Positions 8,092 through 13,226 of a DNA stretch of 64,000 bases are shown one piece after another (the first letter of the stretch is position 1; the number at the start of each line of letters is the position of its first letter). The position numbers were made by a program, and so were the translations under genes. The notes below the pieces were generated by a model. The model ran no database searches. It was not told the DNA's origin and saw only the letters and a list, made by a program, of their open reading frames with translations. Source of the stretch: a virus; the IMG/VR virus record IMGVR_UViG_3300048834_000246, positions 1 through 64,000 of that record; one strand, 5' to 3'.

Positions 8092-8116
8092 CAGCAATGG
8101 AATAGGTGTGTATACT
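8088..8116 (+). promoter_or_regulatory. Promoter of the tRNA operon
   Basis: TTGACA (8088-8093), exactly 17 bp, TATACT (8111-8116): a near-consensus strong promoter that overlaps the end of the 7783-8091 gene. It is the only clear promoter before the tRNA array, which runs to the terminator at 12096-12118. Confidence 0.85.
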
Positions 8117-8193
8117 ATGAATGTTGGACGAGGATGTTTCCTCCTTTCTGCCTCGCACAACATGACTCGGGCGGTGGCAAGCCGTCCGATCAC
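8117..8193 (+). ncRNA. Structured leader of the tRNA operon
   Basis: ATGTTG (8121-8126) pairs with CAACAT (8158-8163), enclosing GAGGA/TCCTC and CGAGG/CCTCG pairings. CGGGCGG (8168-8174) then pairs with CCGTCCG (8182-8188, one G-U) over a 7-base loop, just before tRNA-Val. This is probably a processing or leader structure. Confidence 0.5.
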
Positions 8194-8268
8194 AGTCCTT
8201 TCGCCAAGCGGTAAGGCATCGGGTTTACATCCCGACATTCAGAGGTTCGAATCCTCTAAGGACTACCA
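8194..8268 (+). tRNA. tRNA-Val(TAC)
   Basis: The acceptor is AGTCCTT/AAGGACT with discriminator A and encoded CCA. The D arm is GCC/GGC, the anticodon arm TCGGG-TTTACAT-CCCGA and the T arm AGAGG-TTCGAAT-CCTCT. It reads GUA codons. Confidence 0.92.
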
Positions 8269-8437
8269 GCTTTCAGGGTGCTTGCACTCGCCGTAAGATA
8301 TAGGCGCTAAAACTATCTTCTGGTAAAGTTCACCAGGCTGTTCAGTCTGTACGAGACGGCAAGAGCTTACATAGCTTCGAGCCTAGATAGCTAGGCGGTA
8401 CAGAGTTCGTTAGAATTACAAACTCGAAGCTTTTCTT
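8269..8437 (+). ncRNA. Structured tRNA spacer S2
   Basis: No gene or standard tRNA is visible. Stems seen: AAGATA/TATCTT (8295-8300/8314-8319), CTGGT/ACCAG (8320-8324/8332-8336), and AGCTTCGAG/CTCGAAGCT (8373-8381/8423-8431, 9 bp perfect) enclosing CCTAG/CTAGG (8382-8386/8391-8395). The density of perfect stems suggests a folded RNA. Confidence 0.5.
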
Positions 8438-8520
8438 GGGGGTGACAGGTTTGCCTAACAGAAGGGTATAAAAACTTTGCGCTGTTAGAAACTCCGGTTC
8501 GAATCCGGACACTTCCACCA
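8438..8520 (+). tRNA. Aberrant tRNA-like element
   Basis: The acceptor GGGGGTG/CACTTCC (two G-U), discriminator A, CCA and a perfect T arm TCCGG-TTCGAAT-CCGGA are tRNA-like. The middle is not: the D arm is only AGG-TTTG-CCT, and AACAG/CTGTT encloses a 20-base loop with no U33-anticodon pattern. It may be a degenerate tRNA, a tRNA with an insertion, or a tRNA-mimic. No anticodon is assigned. Confidence 0.4.
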
Positions 8521-8573
8521 AGCTCTACAGAGACGAAATAGAGCAAAAATCTAAAAGTCTTAGGAGTAACAAC

Positions 8574-8747
8574 ATGGCTAGACGGAGAAAAGTAACACAG
8601 AAACAGACACAGGAAACTGTAGAAGAAACTGTAGAAGAAATTGTAGAAGAAACTGTAGAAGAAACTGTAGAAGAAACATCGCAGGAGCCTCTTGTAATGA
8701 CCGCGGCGGGTCTTCAACGGATGGGTGCCCAACGTAAAACAACCTAA
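8574..8747 (+). CDS. 57-residue acidic-repeat protein
   Basis: An ATG lies behind TAGGAGTAACAAC. The protein begins with a basic MARRRK segment, then five near-identical four-residue units of the type TVEE (12-bp units ACTGTAGAAGAA) and a short C-terminal tail. The repeat is a low-complexity acidic coiled-coil-like stretch whose unit number could vary by replication slippage. It is embedded in the tRNA operon. The function is unknown. Confidence 0.55.
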   Translation: MARRRKVTQKQTQETVEETVEEIVEETVEETVEETSQEPLVMTAAGLQRMGAQRKTT

Positions 8748-8764
8748 GAATTTTTTATGAAAGG

Positions 8765-8968
8765 ATGTGCGGTATAACGAACGAAGAGCGAATTGCAAAT
8801 TTAGAAACAGCGTTGTACCAAGCGCTATTTGCAATTGGGTACCTTTTAGGGTATAGTTTATCTAAGGCGGAAACCGACGAAGAAAAGCAAACACTTCAAG
8901 AACAAGTTCTCGGTCGGTTTCCCCCCGCAATGCACGATGAAATTATTGCATTGTTAGTATCGGAATAA
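8765..8968 (+). CDS. 67-residue hypothetical protein ending inside tRNA-Pro
   Basis: The ATG at 8765 directly abuts an AAAGG, so the start is uncertain. The protein is helical (NEERIANLETALYQALFAIGYLLGYSL, then an acidic helix). Its last codons and TAA (to 8968) lie within the acceptor stem of tRNA-Pro starting at 8961. It is one of three protein genes in this operon whose stop lies inside the next tRNA or tRNA-like element. The function is unknown. Confidence 0.6.
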   Translation: MCGITNEERIANLETALYQALFAIGYLLGYSLSKAETDEEKQTLQEQVLGRFPPAMHDEIIALLVSE

Positions 8969-9033
8969 GGCCGAACTGGTGAGGCGCGGCGTTTGGGACG
9001 CTGAAATAGTAGGTTCGAGTCCTGCTATTCCGA
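8961..9033 (+). tRNA. tRNA-Pro(TGG)
   Basis: The acceptor is CGGAATA/TATTCCG, D arm GCC/GGC, anticodon arm CGGCG-TTTGGGA-CGCTG and T arm GTAGG-TTCGAGT-CCTGC. It reads CCA. The first 8 bases overlap the upstream ORF. CCA is not encoded. Confidence 0.9.
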
Positions 9034-9037
9034 CCGT

Positions 9038-9125
9038 GGAAAAGTGGCAGAGCGGGTGGTTGCTTTTGTCTTGAAAACAAACGTAGATGACGAATCTACC
9101 GTGGGTTCGAATCCCACCTTTTCCT
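9038..9125 (+). tRNA. tRNA-Ser(TGA)
   Basis: A class II tRNA with acceptor GGAAAAG/CTTTTCC, anticodon arm TTTGT-CTTGAAA-ACAAA, long variable arm (GTAGAT/ATCTAC) and T arm GTGGG-TTCGAAT-CCCAC. It reads UCA. Confidence 0.93.
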
Positions 9126-9130
9126 CTTAT

Positions 9131-9204
9131 TCGGGAGTCGTCCAACGGTAAGACGAGTGACTTTGGATCATTCTATCGGGGTTCGAATCCCTGCTCCCGA
9201 TCCA
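9131..9204 (+). tRNA. tRNA-Gln(TTG)
   Basis: The acceptor is TCGGGAG/CTCCCGA followed by T and encoded CCA. The D arm is GTC/GAC and the anticodon arm AGTGA-CTTTGGA-TCATT. It reads CAA. Confidence 0.9.
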
Positions 9205-9351
9205 AGCCAAGAAAGGGTGACTCCCTTCCTACGAATGCCTAGTCAGCGACCGTAGAGTAGTGTAAAAGGCACGGGCGTTTGAACTGACCCTGAGGTAAAA
9301 AGACTACGACTTGGAAGATGCCAGACTGTAGGGTATTTAATAAGGGTCTTT
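9205..9351 (+). ncRNA. Structured tRNA spacer S4
   Basis: This is a 147-base gap with no ORF or tRNA. Complementary pairs include CCAAG/CTTGG, AAGGG/CCCTT, CTACG/CGTAG, GTCAG/CTGAC and TAGTC/GACTA. Several are mutually exclusive or pseudoknotted. It is probably part of the structured-spacer set. Confidence 0.4.
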
Positions 9352-9429
9352 ATCAGAGTAGTTTCTGTTGGTAGAAATCCTCCGCTGTTAACGGAGAGTG
9401 CGAAGGTTCGATCCCTTCCTCTGGTGCCA
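9352..9429 (+). tRNA. tRNA-Asn(GTT)
   Basis: The acceptor is ATCAGAG/CTCTGGT, discriminator G plus CCA. The D arm is TTTC/GAAA, the anticodon arm CTCCG-CTGTTAA-CGGAG and the T arm GAAGG-TTCGATC-CCTTC. It reads AAC/AAU. Confidence 0.92.
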
Positions 9430-9586
9430 TGTATAGTTTGCGTGATACCATCTATGCAGTTGCCGAGTTGCAGCGGGTAAGTAGACAACCTGCAACAGAT
9501 AGCGATATTATCACTAGGCGCTATCGGTCAGGGGTGGTCCCTGGGTCCGGACACGAGGCCGATTTGGTACAAGTGATCCGGATAAA
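9430..9586 (+). ncRNA. Structured tRNA spacer S5
   Basis: Perfect stems are GTTGCAG/CTGCAAC (9467-9473/9490-9496) and GATAGCG/CGCTATC (9498-9504/9519-9525). CAGGG/CCCTG follows, then TCCGGA motifs. No ORF or standard tRNA is seen. Confidence 0.55.
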
Positions 9587-9587
9587 A

Positions 9588-9658
9588 ATGATGATATAGT
9601 GTAATGGGAGCATAACCGTCTTTATGTCGGTAGGAGAGGTTCGAATCCTCACCATCGT
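9588..9658 (+). tRNA. tRNA-like, predicted anticodon TTA (UAA-reading or decayed)
   Basis: The acceptor ATGATGA/CCATCGT pairs at 6 of 7 positions, and GTG/CAT gives a D stem. The anticodon arm ACCGT-CTTTATG-TCGGT has 4 pairs and a T-T closing mismatch. The T arm is AGAGG-TTCGAAT-CCTCA with 4 pairs. The 7-base loop puts TTA in the anticodon, which would read UAA. The three-base variable loop and U37 are atypical. It could be a suppressor tRNA or a pseudo-tRNA. Confidence 0.4.
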
Positions 9659-9664
9659 TTTCTT

Positions 9665-9748
9665 GGGCTATTGGTGAAAGTGGCATACACGGTTGGCTTA
9701 AAACCAACTTCCTTTACGGGATTGAAGGTTCGAGTCCTTCATGGCCTA
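9665..9748 (+). tRNA. tRNA-Leu(TAA)
   Basis: A class II tRNA with acceptor GGGCTAT/ATGGCCT, anticodon arm GTTGG-CTTAAAA-CCAAC and T arm GAAGG-TTCGAGT-CCTTC. It reads UUA. Confidence 0.93.
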
Positions 9749-9763
9749 CCGAGAAAAAGCTTA

Positions 9764-9844
9764 CGGGGTATGGTGGAATAAGCAGACACGCTATCCTTAG
9801 AAGATAGTGCCTAGAGCGTACAGGTGCAAATCCTGTTACCCTGA
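9764..9844 (+). tRNA. tRNA-Leu(TAG)
   Basis: A class II tRNA with acceptor CGGGGTA/TACCCTG, anticodon arm CTATC-CTTAGAA-GATAG and T arm ACAGG-TGCAAAT-CCTGT. It reads CUA. Confidence 0.92.
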
Positions 9845-9863
9845 CTAGATTTGGAGGGATTTT

Positions 9864-10265
9864 GTGCCGTACGCAGATAGGGCTGTTCAATTAGAATATC
9901 AAAAAAAGTGGATGGAAAAACGCCGAAACGATTATTTTTTGGACAAACGATGTGCGGATTGTGGCTCAAAAGAAAATTTAGAATTAGATCATGTATATAG
10001 ACAAACTAAAATTACTCATAGAATTTGGTCATGGTCCAAACAACGACAAGAAGAAGAACTTGCAAAATGTGTTGCGCGGTGCCATACTTGTCATGTAAAA
10101 AAGACGTTGGATAAAGATTTGCCACGAGCTAAGCACGGAACACGAAGTAAATATAATGCAGGTTGCAGATGTGCTGAGTGTAGAGAAGCTCTGAGAGTAG
10201 ATGTTTCTAAATGGAGAGAACAGAAAAAGACTGAGCGAATGTGTAGCACGAATCTTGTTTCATAA
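9864..10265 (+). CDS. HNH endonuclease, free-standing in the tRNA array
   Basis: This 133-residue protein has a GTG start behind GGAGGGATTTT. The HNH core is visible: a CADCG knuckle (about 30-34), LELDHV (40-45), then KCVARCHTCHVKKT (about 73-86), giving paired CxxC zinc ligands and the H-N/H metal site. A second Cys pair (CRCAEC, about 112-117) follows. Such genes are usually homing endonucleases that spread into intergenic or tRNA-linked sites. The last codons run into a tRNA-like element at 10234-10303. It is related in layout to the HNH gene at 10853. Confidence 0.85.
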   Translation: MPYADRAVQLEYQKKWMEKRRNDYFLDKRCADCGSKENLELDHVYRQTKITHRIWSWSKQRQEEELAKCVARCHTCHVKKTLDKDLPRAKHGTRSKYNAGCRCAECREALRVDVSKWREQKKTERMCSTNLVS

Positions 10266-10303
10266 GCAAGAATTTAAGGGGGCGGCACCCTTATTCGCCA
10301 CCA
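10234..10303 (+). tRNA. tRNA-like element with CAT anticodon
   Basis: AGCGAAT/ATTCGCC pairs at 6 of 7 positions, followed by A and encoded CCA. CTTGT-TTCATAA-GCAAG is a proper anticodon arm with CAT (Met, or Ile2 if lysidinylated). The D arm is reduced to GTG-TAG-CAC. The AAGGG/CCCTT arm carries loop GGCGGCA instead of TTCRANN. It overlaps the 3' end of the HNH gene. It may be a decayed or highly unusual tRNA. Confidence 0.35.
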
Positions 10304-10395
10304 AACTAGAGGATAATCACGACCTGCTCCGAGGATGTATGCATTAAATCCTTGTGACGTACCTCTAGCGGAGACTCTGAATCTCCGGGGTCTTT
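10304..10395 (+). ncRNA. Structured tRNA spacer S6
   Basis: CTAGAGG (10306-10312) pairs with CCTCTAG (10362-10368), enclosing TCAC/GTGA and AGGAT/ATCCT. A separate CGGAGA/TCTCCG hairpin (10369-10374/10382-10387) follows. All four stems can coexist. Confidence 0.55.
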
Positions 10396-10467
10396 ATGAG
10401 TGTAGTTCAACGGAAGAACAGCGGCCTCCAAACCCGCTTGTTGAGGGTTCGAATCCTTCCACTCATG
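10396..10467 (+). tRNA. tRNA-Trp(CCA)
   Basis: The acceptor is ATGAGTG/CACTCAT, D arm GTTC/GAAC, anticodon arm GCGGC-CTCCAAA-CCCGC (one C-C mismatch) and T arm GAGGG-TTCGAAT-CCTTC. It reads UGG. Confidence 0.88.
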
Positions 10468-10568
10468 CCGAAAAGCTAAACTCTTCGGGAGGTCCGTGGT
10501 TTAGGGAAGTCAGGTCGCCCCTGATGGAAGTATGAGCCTATTGCAGCGCCTCATGCGAACGGACATTT
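10468..10568 (+). ncRNA. Structured tRNA spacer S7
   Basis: Stems are CTAAAC/GTTTAG (10476-10481/10499-10504), TCAGG/CCTGA, ATGAG/CTCAT and GTCCG/CGGAC (10492-10496/10560-10564). It shares ATTGC-N9-TGCGAACGG-N-CATTTG with spacer S8, placed directly before tRNA-Asp. Confidence 0.55.
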
Positions 10569-10642
10569 GGTTTTATAGCGCAATTGGATAGCGCCCCGGC
10601 TTGTCACGCCGGTGGGTACGGGTTCGAATCCCGTTAGAACCG
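10569..10642 (+). tRNA. tRNA-Asp(GTC)
   Basis: The acceptor is GGTTTTA/TAGAACC, D arm GCGC/GCGC, anticodon arm CCGGC-TTGTCAC-GCCGG and T arm ACGGG-TTCGAAT-CCCGT. It reads GAC/GAU. Confidence 0.93.
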
Positions 10643-10748
10643 CAGAAGACCCAACAGTGGAACCGTTGGTTGGGTGAGGAAGAGTACGTGGGGTGAGATT
10701 CCCACACCGAAAGGTGCAGATTGCTACTGGCGTGCGAACGGTTCATTT
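10643..10748 (+). ncRNA. Structured tRNA spacer S8
   Basis: Stems are ACCCAAC/GTTGGGT (10649-10655/10669-10675), GTGGG/CCCAC, ACC-GAAA-GGT (10706-10715, GAAA tetraloop) and GAACCGT/ACGGTTC (10660-10666/10738-10744). The 3' part repeats the S7 motif immediately before tRNA-Arg. Confidence 0.55.
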
Positions 10749-10821
10749 GTTCAAGTAGCTCAGCGGATAGAGTCACCGTCTTCTAAGCGGTCGGTCATAG
10801 GTTCGAATCCTATCTTGAACA
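10749..10821 (+). tRNA. tRNA-Arg(TCT)
   Basis: The acceptor is GTTCAAG/CTTGAAC with discriminator A, D arm GCTC/GAGT, anticodon arm ACCGT-CTTCTAA-GCGGT and T arm ATAGG-TTCGAAT-CCTAT. It reads AGA. Confidence 0.93.
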
Positions 10822-10852
10822 CCGTGCGGGATTAGCTAATGAAGGGAGAAAC

Positions 10853-11227
10853 GTGTACTCTAACGAACAAATGAATGAGTATATGAAAAATCGGTGGACG
10901 AAACGACGAGAAACCGCTATACTAAGTTTAGGTGGAGTATGTGTTTCTTGTGGAAGTACTGAAAATTTAGAATTTGACCATATTGATCCTAATACAAAAG
11001 AGTTTACTCTAGCGGCGGGATCAGGATTTTCCGAAGAACGATTCTCTAAAGAATTAGCTAAGTGTCAACTTCTTTGTGTATCGTGCCATAAACTAAAACA
11101 CAGGGCACCCCATGGAACGTTAGCTAGAAAACGAGATTGTAACTGTTCTTTGTGTAAAGAAGCTTGGAATACGTGGAACCGAGAATATAAACGACGTAGA
11201 CGACAAGCAAAAAATATCCCGTTGTAG
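10853..11227 (+). CDS. HNH endonuclease, second copy in the tRNA array
   Basis: This 124-residue protein has a GTG start behind GAAGGGAG. The order of motifs matches the gene at 9864: a CVSCGSTENLEFDHI core (about 30-44), KCQLLCVSCHKLKH (about 70-83) and a terminal CNCSLC pair. Sequence identity is moderate, so the two are diverged paralogues or separate arrivals. The stop codon lies inside tRNA-Lys (11218-11290). It is probably a homing endonuclease. Confidence 0.85.
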   Translation: MYSNEQMNEYMKNRWTKRRETAILSLGGVCVSCGSTENLEFDHIDPNTKEFTLAAGSGFSEERFSKELAKCQLLCVSCHKLKHRAPHGTLARKRDCNCSLCKEAWNTWNREYKRRRRQAKNIPL

Positions 11228-11290
11228 TAGAGTGGCCGCTACACTAGACTTTTAATCTTTGAGACAGAGGTTCGAATCCTCTCAGCGGGA
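11218..11290 (+). tRNA. tRNA-Lys(TTT)
   Basis: The acceptor is CCCGTTG/CAGCGGG with discriminator A, D arm GTAG/CTAC, loop CTTTTAA and T arm AGAGG-TTCGAAT-CCTCT. The anticodon stem CTAGA/TCTTT has only three pairs. It overlaps the last three codons of the HNH gene. It reads AAA. Confidence 0.82.
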
Positions 11291-11301
11291 CTAAATAACT
11301 T

Positions 11302-11375
11302 GGGGAAATCGCCTAACGGAATGGCACCTTCTTTGCAAGAAGGAATAATTGTGGATTCGAATTCCACTTTCTCCA
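11302..11375 (+). tRNA. tRNA-Ala(TGC)
   Basis: The acceptor is GGGGAAA/TTTCTCC, D arm GCC/GGC, anticodon arm CCTTC-TTTGCAA-GAAGG and T arm GTGGA-TTCGAAT-TCCAC. It reads GCA. Confidence 0.9.
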
Positions 11376-11516
11376 CCGGGCGCAACCTGCCGAAAGTGGT
11401 TGGCTTAGGGTAGTTGGCTGCAATTACCTACGCTCTATATCATAACGAGGCGTCAAATTACCCACGCCTACCGGGATTCCGGGCATATAGAGGGGGAATA
11501 GATACAAGGAGAGATT
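11376..11516 (+). ncRNA. Structured tRNA spacer S9 (three-way junction)
   Basis: GTAGTTG-GCTG-CAATTAC (11410-11427) forms one hairpin. CTCTATAT (11433-11440) pairs with ATATAGAG (11485-11492), closing a junction that holds AGGCGT/ACGCCT (11448-11453/11464-11469) and CCGG-GATT-CCGG (11471-11482). All stems are perfect and mutually compatible. Confidence 0.65.
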
Positions 11517-11762
11517 GTGCAACCTGAACCTACCATAACAATTGTTAGTGGAAGTGATTGGACTCAGTTATATGTTAATGATGACTGTGTTGAAGAAAAT
11601 CATAGCATTAGTTTAACTCACGGTTTAGATGCGTTGGATATTCCCTACCAAACTATTTCTGTCGATGACGATAGTGTTATGGAAGAAATTTCCGGGTATA
11701 ATTATTCTCTTCGTAAAGTAAAAGATATTATTGAAAACTCAGGACAACTACCGTTGTTCTAA
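11517..11762 (+). CDS. 81-residue hypothetical protein
   Basis: A GTG start lies behind AAGGAGAG. The protein is acidic, with alternating strand and helix patterns (TITIVSGSDWTQLYVN, then a DIPYQTISVDDDSV region and a terminal helix). No known motif is recognised. It lies between the spacer S9 structure and tRNA-His, ending six bases before that tRNA, so it is cotranscribed with the tRNAs. Confidence 0.6.
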   Translation: MQPEPTITIVSGSDWTQLYVNDDCVEENHSISLTHGLDALDIPYQTISVDDDSVMEEISGYNYSLRKVKDIIENSGQLPLF

Positions 11763-11767
11763 AATAT

Positions 11768-11840
11768 GGTGTTCATGGCCGAGCGGATTAGGCACACGTC
11801 TGTGGAACGTGGTAGGTGGGTTCAATTCCCACTGAGTACC
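11768..11840 (+). tRNA. tRNA-His(GTG)
   Basis: The acceptor is GTGTTCA/TGAGTAC with the diagnostic extra G-1 opposite C73. The D arm is GCC/GGC, the anticodon arm CACGT-CTGTGGA-ACGTG and the T arm GTGGG-TTCAATT-CCCAC. It reads CAC/CAU. Confidence 0.93.
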
Positions 11841-11855
11841 CCCAAAAGTATCTAT

Positions 11856-11927
11856 GTCCGTATGGTGAAAAGCATATCACCAATGTCTTCGAAACATTAG
11901 TTGTGGGTTGGATTCCTACTACGGACA
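11856..11927 (+). tRNA. tRNA-Arg(TCG)
   Basis: The acceptor is GTCCGTA/TACGGAC, D arm GTGA/TCAC, anticodon arm AATGT-CTTCGAA-ACATT and T arm GTGGG-TTGGATT-CCTAC (loop slightly unusual). It reads CGA, a codon used often in these genes. Confidence 0.9.
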
Positions 11928-11932
11928 CTAAT

Positions 11933-12007
11933 GCGCTAGTCGTATAACGGCTATTACCGCAGTTTTCCAAACTGCCGATCAGAGTTCGATTCTCTGCTGG
12001 CGCTCCA
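11933..12007 (+). tRNA. tRNA-Gly(TCC)
   Basis: The acceptor is GCGCTAG/CTGGCGC followed by T and encoded CCA. The D arm is GTA/TAC, the anticodon arm GCAGT-TTTCCAA-ACTGC and the T arm CAGAG-TTCGATT-CTCTG. It reads GGA. Confidence 0.92.
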
Positions 12008-12008
12008 C

Positions 12009-12086
12009 GCATCCTTAGCTCAGACTGGTCAGAGCGGCTATCTTGTAAATAGCGGGTCAAGTGTTCGAATCACTTAGGATGCTCCA
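12009..12086 (+). tRNA. tRNA-Thr(TGT)
   Basis: The acceptor is GCATCCT/AGGATGC followed by T and encoded CCA. The D arm is GCTC/GAGC, the anticodon arm GCTAT-CTTGTAA-ATAGC and the T arm AAGTG-TTCGAAT-CACTT. It reads ACA. It is the last tRNA of the operon. Confidence 0.93.
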
Positions 12087-12089
12087 ATA

Positions 12090-12120
12090 AAAAAAGAAGC
12101 CCTCGGGCTTCTTTTTTTTA
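12090..12120. terminator. Bidirectional terminator between tRNA operon and HNH gene
   Basis: GAAGCCC (12096-12102), TC loop, GGGCTTC (12105-12111) with T8 on the right and A-run on the left. It ends the rightward tRNA operon and can also end the leftward transcripts from 16621. Confidence 0.9.
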
Positions 12121-12122
12121 TT

Positions 12123-12569
12123 TTAAAGAATGATAAGAAGGAAAACTCCTCCCACAAACCACAGCCATAAATTTCTCGGTTTTTCTTGTGCTTGCATTGT
12201 TGATGTGTACACCTCCCCTCGACGTTTAGCTTTAACTCGTCGTTGGTTGTTGTGATTGTATTTCGGCTTACGGCTGTTGCGTGACATTCGCTCACGACGG
12301 TAATTTGCGATCTTAGCACGCCGGGTACGACCGGAAATAATTCTATTGCTCTTAGCCATATTACACGATCTACATGCTGTCGCTAAGTTTCGAGGATGGT
12401 CAGAGCCACCCTTAGACCTGGGATGAATATGGTCTAATTGAAGATACATAGTTGAGTCACAGTAAACACAACGAAAATCGTCTCGCTCATAAATGGCGAG
12501 ACGATCTTCACGACTGATCCAACCTGTGCGGCCACCACGATGCTTACTACGATGCTTCCTTAAAATCAT
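12123..12569 (-). CDS. HNH endonuclease with C-terminal membrane segment
   Basis: This is a 148-residue protein. Residues about 34-75 form an HNH nuclease of the McrA/phage type: CVYCDS, LQLDHIHPRSKGGSDHPRNL, ACRSCNMAK. A basic stretch (about 80-118) follows. The last about 14 residues (LWLWFVGGVFLLIIL) are hydrophobic, which is odd for a nuclease and may be a membrane tail or chance. AAGGATTTCTT precedes the ATG. It is the last gene of the leftward block. It is a homing or packaging-linked nuclease, role uncertain. Confidence 0.85.
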   Translation of the reverse strand: MILRKHRSKHRGGRTGWISREDRLAIYERDDFRCVYCDSTMYLQLDHIHPRSKGGSDHPRNLATACRSCNMAKSNRIISGRTRRAKIANYRRERMSRNSRKPKYNHNNQRRVKAKRRGEVYTSTMQAQEKPRNLWLWFVGGVFLLIIL

Positions 12570-12581
12570 AAGAAATCCTTA

Positions 12582-13142
12582 CTATCTAGTTAAGGAATTA
12601 ATCGTGTCAAATCCAACCAGAATTTCTTGGTTTGAACGATTGTCCAACGGAAAAATTACGTCTGGTTTAATATTATCAATCTCTGTTTCCGACGCGTGCT
12701 TCTTAAACTCAGTAATATTCGATTCAAATGTTCGTTCAATTTTTACGATAATAAATCCTCGTTTTCGGAGAAAATCGGCTTCATTGGGAAACCGACAATC
12801 ATCAATCACGAATTGAACACCTGGGTTTTGTTGCATCTTCTCGTCTAGACGGAGAAGCCAGAAATCTTCCACCCCCATATATTTACGCCAGAAGTCTGTC
12901 CCATACCATTGAAGAAACGGACGAAAAACTTCATTTTTATGTTTCTCAATTGTTCCCCTGGAAATGGCGGGGAGTGTGAGGTTAAGATCATTTCCCTTAG
13001 TCCTAACAGCATAACTGAGCAATTCAACCACATCGTCTTTTACGGCGTCCGCGAAGGACAATCGTTTGTAATTACGGTAACTAACGAGTAGTTCTGCGGT
13101 CGTTGTTTTTCCGACTCCCATTGGTCCAATAATAGCGATGTT
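12582..13142 (-). CDS. Deoxynucleoside monophosphate kinase
   Basis: This P-loop kinase of the T4 gp1-like dNMP kinase family phosphorylates dNMPs to dNDPs. The Walker A motif GPMGVGKTT lies right at the N-terminus. Later landmarks are LQWYGTDFWRK (near residue 78-88), the DDCRFPNEAD segment and a C-terminal D-N-R-S region. I prefer the TTG at 13142 (protein begins NIAIIGPMG), eight bases behind AAAGGTGG. A GTG at 13157 abuts that site and is less likely. It works with ThyX and RNR in dNTP supply. Confidence 0.8.
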   Translation of the reverse strand, partial: NIAIIGPMGVGKTTTAELLVSYRNYKRLSFADAVKDDVVELLSYAVRTKGNDLNLTLPAISRGTIEKHKNEVFRPFLQWYGTDFWRKYMGVEDFWLLRLDEKMQQNPGVQFVIDDCRFPNEADFLRKRGFIIVKIERTFESNITEFKKHASETEIDNIKPDVIFPLDNRSNQEILVGFDTINSLTR

Positions 13143-13226
13143 CAACGCGTCTTCCACCTTTCGTATGTGTGATAAATATGAAGAATAAGTTTATGAAAAA
13201 AATATTTTGAACGCCAACCAATAGGA

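Noticed and set aside
8295-8306. Group I intron-like AAGATATAGG motif in spacer S2
   Set aside because: The order of the other core motifs (P, Q, R) is absent and no interrupted gene is visible.
8612-8680. Possible CRISPR array
   Set aside because: The short tandem units are 12 bp without spacers and encode protein; no CRISPR repeat-spacer pattern or cas genes.
8391-8834. Minus-strand 147-residue frame with FFYSFFYN repeats
   Set aside because: It is the complement of the ETVEE 12-bp repeats and covers a tRNA-like element.
10335-10535. Plus-strand 66-residue frame across tRNA-Trp
   Set aside because: It is a translation of a tRNA and structured spacers with no ribosome site.
8269-11516. 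Identification of the spacers as GOLLD, ROOL or HEARO RNAs
   Set aside because: Context (phage tRNAs, HNH genes) fits, but I cannot match consensus sequence without covariance models.
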